40,789 bases of DNA from Candidatus Bathyarchaeota archaeon (lineage in GTDB: Archaea > Thermoproteota > Bathyarchaeia > TCS64), in contig JADHWN010000018.1 in NCBI GenBank assembly GCA_016783455.1, positions 1 through 40,789 on the forward strand, given 5' to 3'. The notes beneath the pieces were generated by a model. It saw nothing but the letters and a program-made list of their open reading frames with translations. It was not told where the DNA came from and made no database searches. This document shows positions 33,174 through 40,655 of this stretch, in pieces. Position 1 is the first letter of the stretch; each line of letters starts with the position of its first letter. The position numbers and the translations under genes were made by a program.

Positions 33174-33677
33174 CTATTTCATCCCACGACAGCCCTCAAG
33201 AGCATCGAAGATGACATCGGCCACCTCCTTCGATGCAGCCTCGGCGACGGAGGACAGCCCCGCGCCGAACTCCATGCTGCGAGGCTGCACGCCTATCAGC
33301 GTCACCCTGGAACCGGTGGTCAACTCAATGAAGGTGATCAACGCCCTCAGAGATGATGTGTGCGTAGAGATGCGGCTTTCCATGATCTCATCCGCCGGAA
33401 TCACCCGGGCCACCCCGGGAGGAGCGTTGAGTTCAGCGGAGTCCACCATCAGCACATGCGTCGGTTCATACTCCCTTATGAGGCCGGTGAAATTCTCTGG
33501 CACAGATTCGGCCTTCAGTAGCAGGACATCCTCCATTGCTCTCCGCTCAAGGTGATCGATCACAGCCAAGCCCACAGCATCATCACCCCTGAGCGGGTTT
33601 CCTACCCCTATTAAGACAACTCGTCCGCGCGTGTCTTTATGCAGGAGGCGACGGAGCTGCTCTTTCAGGACATTCAT
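33174..33677 (-). CDS. Hydrogenase maturation protease (HycI/HybD family)
   Basis: This 167-residue endopeptidase removes the C-terminal tail of the hydrogenase large subunit after nickel insertion. Visible motifs are LIGVGNPLRGDDAVGLAVID with the nickel-probing acidic residue, LMVDSAELNAPPG with the central Asp, and ISTHTSSLRALI with the His. ATG 33677 is preferred over TTG 33683: a TATA box at 33706-33714 predicts a transcript start near 33684. It faces the hydrogenase operon that encodes its presumed substrate. Confidence 0.88.
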   Translation of the reverse strand: MNVLKEQLRRLLHKDTRGRVVLIGVGNPLRGDDAVGLAVIDHLERRAMEDVLLLKAESVPENFTGLIREYEPTHVLMVDSAELNAPPGVARVIPADEIMESRISTHTSSLRALITFIELTTGSRVTLIGVQPRSMEFGAGLSSVAEAASKEVADVIFDALEGCRGMK

Positions 33678-33705
33678 TCCCAAGTGACCTAGAACGCTCT
33701 CCCTC

Positions 33706-33714
33706 TTTTAATAA
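33706..33714 (-). promoter_or_regulatory. TATA box of the maturation protease gene
   Basis: TTATTAAAA on the minus strand is centred 33 bases before the ATG at 33677, giving a leader of about seven bases. A CGCGCGC run (33719-33725) lies five bases upstream of it. Confidence 0.4.
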
Positions 33715-33725
33715 CTGACGCGCGC

Positions 33726-33948
33726 TGGCTTATCCCTAAACCCATAACAACACACACCCAAAAACCATACAAATACACCCATAGAACACCAACCTACCTC
33801 GACACTCCTCTCAGCCACCCCATCTTCTCCATCCAAGGAATGAACGATATTCTCTCACGCCTACTTCATACTAGCCGACACGCGCCCAGCCACTGGGAAC
33901 CGGACCCCATCACGTGTTGAAGAACGTCGGAGAGACCGCCTTGTCCGG
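33726..33948. other. Spacer without genes, low-complexity C/A-rich stretch
   Basis: No reading frame, RNA gene or repeat is convincing here. From about 33738 to 33815 the + strand is rich in A and C with little G (ACACACACCC, CATACAAATACACCC). This looks like degenerate intergenic DNA next to the transposase relic. Confidence 0.5.
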
Positions 33949-34368
33949 TCACCCCATGTTCTCCACAGCCTCCCTCGTCAGCAGTTGGCAGAGAACATTG
34001 TAGAGCGCGTACACCGCCACGCGCGCGCCATCCCATACTGGGTCCTCAGGAACGCTGTGCCGCCTCTACCGCTAGCCGCTTATGGTACTCAGCTCTCTCC
34101 TCTGGCCCGTGGGTCATGAACCTCCTGTCAACCGCAGAACATCCTCACCCCACCTCTGACTAACCATTAAGGGGATCACCACCTCGTGCACAAGTCCCCT
34201 TATCCTGCCGCTGCTGTACTGGCTGTCAGCGATCAAGCTCCTCAGCCTGGCCCCAGCCCTCCGAAGGATCGGCTTCGTCCTCTCGACCAGCGTGGGGCTG
34301 TGCCTCTTCTCGTTATCATTCGCCGGGCCCAGCATTCGCCGCGCGCGAAATGATTTGAAGGAGAACAT
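33949..34368 (-). pseudogene. Decayed transposase (C-terminal remnant, frameshifted)
   Basis: On the minus strand three pieces in different frames line up as one transposase C-terminal half. The first is an 84-residue open piece (34114-34368) with PANDNEKRHSPTLVERTKP and LRSLIADSQYSSGRIRGLVH, then MVSQRWGEDVLRL. After a frameshift comes DRRFMTHGPEERAEYHKRLA. After another comes VPEDPVWDGARVAVYALYNV, ending ENMG and a TGA at 33949-33951. The succession ADSxYSS, G-x-LR, DRRF-THGP, R-x-AVE is typical of archaeal IS4/IS5-type DDE transposases. The N-terminal part is missing, and no clear terminal repeats were seen. Family assignment is from memory of motifs. Confidence 0.65.
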
Positions 34369-34447
34369 GATATATCGTGCGCGCGAGGTTTCTTTGTATT
34401 CCTGAAGTAAATAAATGGATGTTACTGCGCGCGTTATTTCGATACCC

Positions 34448-34457
34448 TTTTTTAAAC
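34448..34457 (+). promoter_or_regulatory. TATA box of leaderless hypC
   Basis: TTTTTTAAAC is centred 26 bases before the ATG at 34479, so the transcript should begin on the start codon. This agrees with the short HypC start rather than the longer open frame from 34377. Confidence 0.5.
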
Positions 34458-34478
34458 GCCTTTACTCCATCACATGAG

Positions 34479-34709
34479 ATGTGCCTGGCGGTACCGGGGA
34501 AGGTGTTGGCGATCAACCAAAACTACGCTAAAGTAGATTTTGGGGGCGGCGCGTTGAGGGAGGTCGATATCACGCTGGTAGATGTTGAGGTCGGACAGTA
34601 CGTTCTCGTCCACACAGGATACGCCATCCAGGTGATGAGCGAGAACGAGGCACAGGAGACCCTGGCCCTTTGGAGGGAGATACTAGACTCTACGGCTCGG
34701 GATCCGTGA
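34479..34709 (+). CDS. hypC: Hydrogenase assembly chaperone HypC
   Basis: The 76-residue product begins MCLAVPGKVLAI; Cys2, exposed after removal of the first Met, is the residue HypC uses to carry the Fe(CN)2CO unit between HypD and the large subunit. The frame is open from 34377, but the extra 34 residues are not HypC-like and a TATA box at 34448-34457 lies inside them. HypD follows 27 bases later. Three GCGCGCG runs lie upstream of this promoter. Confidence 0.95.
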   Translation: MCLAVPGKVLAINQNYAKVDFGGGALREVDITLVDVEVGQYVLVHTGYAIQVMSENEAQETLALWREILDSTARDP

Positions 34710-34736
34710 AACGCTATACAATAGGGAAGAGCAACG

Positions 34737-35810
34737 ATGTCCAAGGCTATCTATAGGGACCCTGAACTGGCAAGAAAGGTGCGAAAGAAGATCGCCGAGC
34801 TAGCCCCTACCGAGCCCGTGAAGCTATGTCACGTCTGCGGAACCCACGAGTGGACTATAACCCACTCCAGTATCAGATCAATCATCCCTGAACAGATATC
34901 CCTCATAGCCGGCCCGGGTTGCCCGGTCTGCATCGTCCCAGCGAGGGAGATAGATGAGGCGGTCTGGCTGGCAACGAATGGAATCACGGTAGCGACCTTC
35001 GGCGACATGTACAGGGCCCCCGGATCTGAGATGTCTCTTGCCGATGCGTCGAGCATAGGCGGAGATGTCAGGGTCGTCTACAGCGTCAGGGACGCCGTCG
35101 AAATGGCTAGGAGAGAGGCGGAGAAGAACTTTGTATTCTTCGCCATAGGATTCGAGACGACCACCCCGATGAATGCCCTGGAGATACCGAGGAGCCCAAG
35201 TAATCTGAGCTACCTAGTGAGCCACAGGCTGATCCCGCCTGCCATGGAGCTCCTCGTCGAAACGGAGGGGCTAGACATAGACGGCTTCATCGCCCCCGGT
35301 CATGTCACCACCATCATCGGCACCAAGGCCTACCGTATATTCGCTGAGGAGTACAGGATGCCCACCGTCGTCGCGGGCTTCGAGCCCCTCGATGTCCTCA
35401 TGGCAGTCCACATGCTGCTGAGACAGATCCGCGAGGGAAAACCAAAGCTGGAGAACGAGTACGCCCGTGCGGTGACATGCCAGGGAAATATAAAGGCCCA
35501 GGAGATCGTCTCCGAAGTATTCGACGTTGTAGACGGCGCGTGGCGGGGAATAGGTGTTATAAGAAAGTCTGCGCTGCAACTCAAGGAGGAATACTCTCAG
35601 CATGACGCGAGGCTCAAGTACGACATCGATGTGGGCCCTAGCCAGGATATCCACCCGGGTTGCCGTTGCCACCTCGTGCTGATTGGGAGGGTCACCCCTC
35701 CAGAGTGCCCGTTGTACATGGAGGCCTGCACCCCGGAGAGCCCGAAAGGGGCCTGCATGGTAAGCAGCGAGGGTACGTGCAGGGCCTGGGCCAGTCACGA
35801 GTGGCTATAA
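34737..35810 (+). CDS. hypD: Hydrogenase maturation protein HypD
   Basis: This 357-residue Fe-S protein scaffolds assembly of the Fe(CN)2CO cofactor with HypC and HypE. Conserved cysteines are all visible: CHVCGTHE (Cys31/Cys34), GPGCPVC (Cys62/Cys65), and the C-terminal PGCRCHLVLIGRVTPPECPL and CMVSSEGTC set that holds the [4Fe-4S] cluster. FAIGFETTTP is the family's central motif. It overlaps the convergent hypF by six bases. Confidence 0.95.
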   Translation: MSKAIYRDPELARKVRKKIAELAPTEPVKLCHVCGTHEWTITHSSIRSIIPEQISLIAGPGCPVCIVPAREIDEAVWLATNGITVATFGDMYRAPGSEMSLADASSIGGDVRVVYSVRDAVEMARREAEKNFVFFAIGFETTTPMNALEIPRSPSNLSYLVSHRLIPPAMELLVETEGLDIDGFIAPGHVTTIIGTKAYRIFAEEYRMPTVVAGFEPLDVLMAVHMLLRQIREGKPKLENEYARAVTCQGNIKAQEIVSEVFDVVDGAWRGIGVIRKSALQLKEEYSQHDARLKYDIDVGPSQDIHPGCRCHLVLIGRVTPPECPLYMEACTPESPKGACMVSSEGTCRAWASHEWL

Positions 35811-38123
35811 GGATCTCGAGGCGACGGCAGCCTGACCTAGTGATAGGCCCCCGTCACCGCAGGGGACCTGCCTGTGGCGGAGGAACCTGAGGCCCTCTTC
35901 CTCCACTTTTCTGTGGATAACTCTCGTGATCATGTCGTTGTTGGCCACGCCACCGGTGAAACCAACGACGTCGAGACCATGCGCCTCAGCCACCATGACG
36001 GCCATCTCTGCCAAGCCCTCGGCCAGGGCGTTCTGGAAGGTGTAGGCTAGATCATCTCTCCTGTGGTGGGCTCTCATCGCCAAGATGCTGCCAACCATTT
36101 TGGAGGTCCTAAGGACCAAGTTCCCTCCGTCTCTGTCCACATCGATCGGAAGGCCTTCGCAGAGTCGACCGCTCGCAGCCAACGCCTCGAGCTTCAATGC
36201 CCCTTCTCCCTCGTACGTCCTAACGAAGGACGCGCCTAGAAGGCAGGAGACGGCGTCCAAGAGCCTGCCTGCGCTCGTCGTAAGGGGCGTGTTGAGGCCC
36301 TTCTCCAGCTGCTCAAAGACGGCTTCGACTTCCATACCCCCTCTGAGGAAGCCATCGATGCAACTCTCAGAGAGGACCCGATCAAGGCGCTCCTTGGGGA
36401 GCTCACCGTACAGGACGCCCTGAAGCATCCTACCGTACCTCAAGGCGCACAGGTCACCGCCCGGCATAGGCTGAGGCTCAAGATAGCCCTTCCTCCTGAA
36501 TCCTTCATAGCCACCCATCAGCACCTCACCTCCCCAGGGAGAGCCATCGCTGCCATAGCCATATCCATCGCAGACGACCCCAACGATCTCATTGTCAGGC
36601 TCCACGCCAGCGTCCGCCATTAGGGACGCCAAGTGAGCGTGGTGGTGCTGCACCTCAACGAGGTCGGCTCCGGAGTCATCAGCGAGTTCTGCGGCGACGG
36701 TTCTCGACAGGAAGTTGGGATGGAGGTCGCAGGCGACGACGTTCGGCTTTCCCACCCTTAGGAGATTGCTGAGGTGGTCGATGGCTCCACTCAGGAAGTC
36801 GAGGGACTCGGGACTCTCGATGTCACCGAGATGCTGCGTGAGGTAGCATTTATCTTCCTTGAGTATTGCCGCCGTAGATGTCAGCTCGGACCCAATGGCC
36901 ACGACGATCCCTTTTAAACTAAAAGGAAGGCTGATCGGTAGAGGGACGTATCCTCTCGACCTCCTGAGAAAGAGGGATCGATCGTCGATGACCCTGAGGA
37001 CAGAGTCATCGCAACGAGCGTGTATCCTCCTGTTATGCAGTAGCAGGTAGTCGGCTACACCTTTCAGCTTCCTGAAGGCGACTTCGTTCGAGACGAACAT
37101 GGGCTCCCCGGGGTAGTTCGCAGAGGTCATCACTAGGGCTGGCTCGTCTATATGATGTAAGAGAAGGTGGTGGATGCCGGAGTACGGCAGCATCACGCCC
37201 ACTGTATGTAGTCCTGGAGAGATTAGGGGTGAAAGGGGGAAGGGTTCGCGTTTCCTCAGAGCCACGATGGGTCTGGCGGGCGAGGTCATGTGCTCGCGCT
37301 CCGTTTCGGTGATGAGCGCAAATTTCTGGGCGTTCTCCAGATCTGGGCTCATGACGGCGAAGGGCTTCCCGGGCTTCCGTCGCCTCTCTCTGAGCATGAG
37401 CAAGGGATCGTCGTCTGTAGTCTTGGTGGCCAGATGTATGCCGCCGATGCCCTTCATCGCGACGATGCTGCCCTCATTCAAGAGTCTCGCCGCCAACGTC
37501 AGAGGGGTGCCTCCTTGAACGATCGAGCCGTCCAGATGATACAGGGTCATCCTGGGTCCGCATAGAGGGTCGCATATGGTCTGCGCGTTGAAACGGCGAT
37601 CGAGGGGGTCATAGAACTCTCTGCCACAATCGTCGCAGAGGGGGAAGTCGATCATTGTCGTCCTCTCCCTGTCGTAGGGAAGGTCGACTATTGTTGTGAA
37701 GCGGGGTCCACAGAGGGCGCAGCATGTGAAGGGATAGAGGTAGTGCCGGTCTCTGGGGTCGTACATCTCCCTGAGGCAGTCAGGGCAGATGGACACGTCA
37801 GGGGGGATGAAGGAGTGCTTCACCTCGTTTGTACTGATGTCGCTTGTGTCGATGGTGAAGCCAAGATGCTCTTCGCTGACTTCACGCCAGTCGACATCGA
37901 TCTTTGTGTATACAGCAAGGGGGATCTTCTCCTCTGCCAAATCCGTCAGTAACATCTTGATCACGGATTCATCGCCGCTCACGTCGATCCTGACGCCAGC
38001 GTCGCCCAGATTCTTGACGTAGCCCCGGAGCCCCCGCCTAATGGCTAACCTGTAGACGAAAGGCCTGAAACCGATGCCCTGAACAAGGCCCGAGACTGAA
38101 ATAATCGCTCTCTTTTCCGCCAT
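35805..38123 (-). CDS. hypF: Carbamoyltransferase HypF
   Basis: The 772-residue protein has the full HypF order. An acylphosphatase domain (about 1-90, GLVQGIGFRPFVYRLA) is followed by two zinc fingers (CPDCLREMYDPRDRHYLYPF and CDDCGREFYDP, with CCALCGPRF and CDPLCGPRM). A YrdC-like adenylation domain (about 195-380, GGTPLTLAARLLNEGSIVAM) and a Kae1-like transferase domain with VQHHHAHLASLMAD, VCDGYGYGSDGSPWGGE and GGVANNDMI complete it. It makes carbamoyl adenylate and transfers the carbamoyl group to HypE for cyanide synthesis. ATG 38123 is preferred over GTG 38135 since the protein then starts just before the acylphosphatase strand. Confidence 0.95.
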   Translation of the reverse strand: MAEKRAIISVSGLVQGIGFRPFVYRLAIRRGLRGYVKNLGDAGVRIDVSGDESVIKMLLTDLAEEKIPLAVYTKIDVDWREVSEEHLGFTIDTSDISTNEVKHSFIPPDVSICPDCLREMYDPRDRHYLYPFTCCALCGPRFTTIVDLPYDRERTTMIDFPLCDDCGREFYDPLDRRFNAQTICDPLCGPRMTLYHLDGSIVQGGTPLTLAARLLNEGSIVAMKGIGGIHLATKTTDDDPLLMLRERRRKPGKPFAVMSPDLENAQKFALITETEREHMTSPARPIVALRKREPFPLSPLISPGLHTVGVMLPYSGIHHLLLHHIDEPALVMTSANYPGEPMFVSNEVAFRKLKGVADYLLLHNRRIHARCDDSVLRVIDDRSLFLRRSRGYVPLPISLPFSLKGIVVAIGSELTSTAAILKEDKCYLTQHLGDIESPESLDFLSGAIDHLSNLLRVGKPNVVACDLHPNFLSRTVAAELADDSGADLVEVQHHHAHLASLMADAGVEPDNEIVGVVCDGYGYGSDGSPWGGEVLMGGYEGFRRKGYLEPQPMPGGDLCALRYGRMLQGVLYGELPKERLDRVLSESCIDGFLRGGMEVEAVFEQLEKGLNTPLTTSAGRLLDAVSCLLGASFVRTYEGEGALKLEALAASGRLCEGLPIDVDRDGGNLVLRTSKMVGSILAMRAHHRRDDLAYTFQNALAEGLAEMAVMVAEAHGLDVVGFTGGVANNDMITRVIHRKVEEEGLRFLRHRQVPCGDGGLSLGQAAVASRSL

Positions 38124-38194
38124 GTGTGTTATCACTGTTTAAGGGATGATCGGTTAATCATTGAATCGCATCTTAAAGACATTCGCAGGGACGC

Positions 38195-39208
38195 TCAACA
38201 TATGCGGGGCATCGGCGACCCCACGGGCTCCCGAATCACCCTCCTTCCCCCCACGAAGGTCTCCAGTATCGCTCTGCCTCCTCCTTCCTGGACCTCGCCA
38301 ACAATGGCAGCATCTCGGCCATATTCGTTTTTTCGTATGACCTCTAGAACTTTCTTGGAGCTATCTTCGTCGACACCTATTATGGCCACGCCCTCGTTCG
38401 CTAGCTCAAGAGGGTCGAGACCGAGCAAACCGCATGTGCTCATCACCACTTCCTTTATAGGTATATCTTCTTCTCTGATCGTGATGTCAACGCCAGATTT
38501 CTTCGCCATCTCGTTGAGGGCCCCTGATACTCCGCCCCTGGTGGGGTCCTTCATGGCAGTTATGTAGCCAACCTTCATGGCTTCATATATCAGTCCGAAG
38601 AGAGGAGCCGCGTCGGACTTGATTGGTGTTTCGAGGTTCAAGCCTTCCCTGGAGGCTAGGAGTGAGAGCTGATGGTTGCCCACTGTACCGGTTAGGATCA
38701 CCTTGTCCCCGGGTCTGAGGCCCGAATCCGTGACGACCCTGTCAGCGAGGCCTACGCCCGAGGTAGTGATCAGCATCTCGTCGATGCCTCCGCGCTCGAC
38801 TATCTTTGTGTCTCCGGCGACCAGTGGGATGCCGAGCTCCTCCAGGGTCTCCCCCATGGAGTTTACTACACGTTCTAGAACCTCCACTGAGAGACCCTCC
38901 TCTAGAACGATCGCCGATGTCAAGGCGATGGGCGTCGCCCCCATCATGGCGACATCATTCACAGTACCGCAGACGGCGAGTCTCCCTATGTCGCCTCCAG
39001 GGAAGAAAAGCGGTTTGACGGTATAGGTGTCGGTTGTTACGATTAGGTGACGGCCTCCAAAGGGGATTGATGCGCCGTCATCCATCTCAGGCAGACCAAC
39101 GCCCTCATCGACTTTGTTCAATTTGTATGCGGGGACTATGATGTCGTCGAGGAGCTGCCTCATCAGTAGTCCACCTCCTCCATGCTCCAGCGTGATTACT
39201 TTCTTCAG
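38195..39208 (-). CDS. hypE: Hydrogenase maturation protein HypE, apparent CTG start
   Basis: HypE (AIRS-like ATPase) dehydrates a carbamoyl group on its C-terminal cysteine to thiocyanate; here the protein ends in PRIC, the required PRxC. ITLEHGGGGLLMRQLLDDII at the N terminus and VCGTVNDVAMMGA and KDPTRGGVSGALNEMA are family motifs. No ATG, GTG or TTG gives a normal N terminus. The only standard start, GTG 39286, lies upstream of the transcript start predicted from the TATA box at 39288-39299. CTG 39208, six bases after GGAGGG (39215-39220), gives a 337-residue protein, the usual HypE length, so I place the start there. Confidence 0.9.
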   Translation of the reverse strand: MKKVITLEHGGGGLLMRQLLDDIIVPAYKLNKVDEGVGLPEMDDGASIPFGGRHLIVTTDTYTVKPLFFPGGDIGRLAVCGTVNDVAMMGATPIALTSAIVLEEGLSVEVLERVVNSMGETLEELGIPLVAGDTKIVERGGIDEMLITTSGVGLADRVVTDSGLRPGDKVILTGTVGNHQLSLLASREGLNLETPIKSDAAPLFGLIYEAMKVGYITAMKDPTRGGVSGALNEMAKKSGVDITIREEDIPIKEVVMSTCGLLGLDPLELANEGVAIIGVDEDSSKKVLEVIRKNEYGRDAAIVGEVQEGGGRAILETFVGGRRVIREPVGSPMPRIC

Positions 39209-39287
39209 CGTCGACCCTCCTTTACGGGTTCCCTCACCAGAACTCCCGCCGCAATCATACTTAACTACATCTTCGGAAGCGCACAAG

Positions 39288-39299
39288 AAATATAATTTA
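39288..39299. promoter_or_regulatory. Bidirectional TATA box between hypE and hypA
   Basis: AAATATAATTTA reads as a TATA box on both strands. On + it predicts a start near 39320, six bases before hypA. On - it predicts a start near 39268, about 60 bases before the CTG of hypE. One box may serve both directions. Confidence 0.45.
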
Positions 39300-39325
39300 G
39301 GATTGCCCCCCTGTTATGATTTGAT

Positions 39326-39733
39326 ATGCACGAGTGGGCACTGGCGGAGGGAATCGTCTCCACAGCCGTAAGAGTCGCAGAAGACGAGGGCTTGCTCAAG
39401 ATCACGGAGATAGTCATAGACATCGGCGAACTTCAGCAGGTTGAGCACGAGATACTGATGTTCGCGCTCGAACAACTGAAGACGCCAACAATGAAGGATG
39501 CAAGGTTCGTTCTTAAGCCGATTCAGGGAAGGTTCAGATGCAGGGTATGCGGGGAGGAATGGGCCTTCATCCCTGAGACCGTCGATAAAGAGGCCTCCGA
39601 GGCCATCCACTTCGTCCCTGAGATGGCCCATGTTTACATCAAGTGCTCCCAGTGCGGCTCCCCCGACTTCGACGTCACCGAGGGGAGAGGAGTCTGGCTG
39701 GAGTCTGTTAAGGGGTTGAAGAGGGATGAGTGA
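39326..39733 (+). CDS. hypA: Hydrogenase nickel-insertion protein HypA
   Basis: This 135-residue protein starts MHEWALAEGIV, giving the His2 nickel ligand and Glu3. The zinc domain uses Cys72, Cys75, Cys107 and Cys110 (RCRVCGEEW and KCSQCGSPDF) with a roughly 30-residue insertion between the pairs, as in long archaeal HypA. It delivers nickel to the large subunit with HypB. It overlaps the next gene by eight bases, so HypA and its ATPase partner are coupled. Confidence 0.94.
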   Translation: MHEWALAEGIVSTAVRVAEDEGLLKITEIVIDIGELQQVEHEILMFALEQLKTPTMKDARFVLKPIQGRFRCRVCGEEWAFIPETVDKEASEAIHFVPEMAHVYIKCSQCGSPDFDVTEGRGVWLESVKGLKRDE

Positions 39734-40445
39734 CCCCAGGATCGAGGTGATTGAGAGGAGGCTTGAGAAAGTCGAGAACATCATAGCGGTCTCAAGTGGA
39801 AAAGGGGGCGTCGGCAAGAGCGTCGTGGCTTCGACCCTCTCGCTGGAGCTGAGCAGCAGAGGGTACAGTGTGGGGCTGTTCGATCTCGACTTCACGAGCC
39901 CCTCCACCCACGTGATCCTGGGGATTCAGGACGTCTTCCCTGATGAGGAATACGGAATAATCCCCCCGTTGGTGAAGGGTCTTCGATACATGTCAATTAT
40001 TTTTTACGCGCTGGACAGACCCGCCCCACTTAGAGGTTCGGAGATCTCCGACGCCATCATAGAGGTCCTCGCCATCACCCGCTGGGAAGAACTGGACTAC
40101 CTCATCATAGACATGCCACCGGGGATGGGGGATGCGACCCTCGACGTGATAAGACTGATCCCTCGGATCAAATTCCTTATGGTGTCAACCCCGTCCAAAG
40201 TGGCGTACGAGACGGTCAGGAAACAGCTCACCCTACTTAGAGGGCTAGATTTCCCCGTCATAGGAGTCATAGAGAACATGGTGATGCACTCACTGAGATT
40301 GAGGTCGCAAGTAGAAGAAGACGGAGCCGAATATTTGGGCTCAATAAACTACGATCCTGTCTTAGAGGAGGCACTTGGAGATATCGAGAGATTGAAAAAG
40401 ACAGCCATGTATGCGGAGCTGACGAAGATAGTGCACCATATTTAG
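39726..40445 (+). CDS. MinD/Mrp-type ATPase serving as HypB
   Basis: The 239-residue P-loop ATPase has a deviant Walker A motif SSGKGGVGKSVVA (about 23-35), switch FDLDFTSPSTHV, Walker B LIIDMPPGMGDAT, and GVIENM near the C terminus, all typical of Mrp/MinD. It does not look like bacterial HypB, a SIMIBI GTPase with a His-rich or CxxC nickel region. In Thermococcus a Mrp/MinD-type protein works as HypB with HypA, and this gene is coupled to hypA the same way. An Fe-S carrier role like other Mrp proteins is the alternative; the CxxC at the Mrp C terminus is absent. Confidence 0.85.
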   Translation: MSDPRIEVIERRLEKVENIIAVSSGKGGVGKSVVASTLSLELSSRGYSVGLFDLDFTSPSTHVILGIQDVFPDEEYGIIPPLVKGLRYMSIIFYALDRPAPLRGSEISDAIIEVLAITRWEELDYLIIDMPPGMGDATLDVIRLIPRIKFLMVSTPSKVAYETVRKQLTLLRGLDFPVIGVIENMVMHSLRLRSQVEEDGAEYLGSINYDPVLEEALGDIERLKKTAMYAELTKIVHHI

Positions 40446-40551
40446 CAAGCAACTTTCATGATAGAAAGAGAGTGCAAAAATGGGCCTACGTAAGCCCCTC
40501 ATCGGTTTTAAAGGTCACATACACAAATCTCAAGAGTCCTGAGTGAACATC
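40446..40551 (+). other. Spacer after the hyp cluster
   Basis: Spacer of about 106 bases with a TATA-like GGTTTTAAAGG at 40504-40514 that would serve the remnant gene at 40552. Nothing else recognisable. Confidence 0.4.
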
Positions 40552-40655
40552 ATGCAGATCAATTTGGATGATGTTGAGTATATCACCGAGACTCTCTTAC
40601 GATCAGTGGGACGAGGAAGCGGACTACCGTGCCGAAGGAGATCGTCGCGTGCTAG
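40552..40655 (+). pseudogene. Probable frameshifted AbrB-type (SpoVT-AbrB) small regulator
   Basis: The frame starts MQINLDDVEYITETLLRSVG and RGSG, then a one-frame shift gives TTVPKEIVAC before a TAG at 40653-40655. SVGRGSG followed by TTVPKEIV is the N-terminal swapped-hairpin strand of AbrB-fold DNA-binding proteins or antitoxins. After this the homology is lost. GAGTGA lies before the ATG. Whether the break is a real mutation or an assembly error cannot be told here. Confidence 0.4.

Noticed and set aside
34316-34516. A 66-residue minus-strand frame over the hypC start
   Set aside because: It overlaps hypC and its TATA box in a different frame from the transposase remnant and shows no motif.
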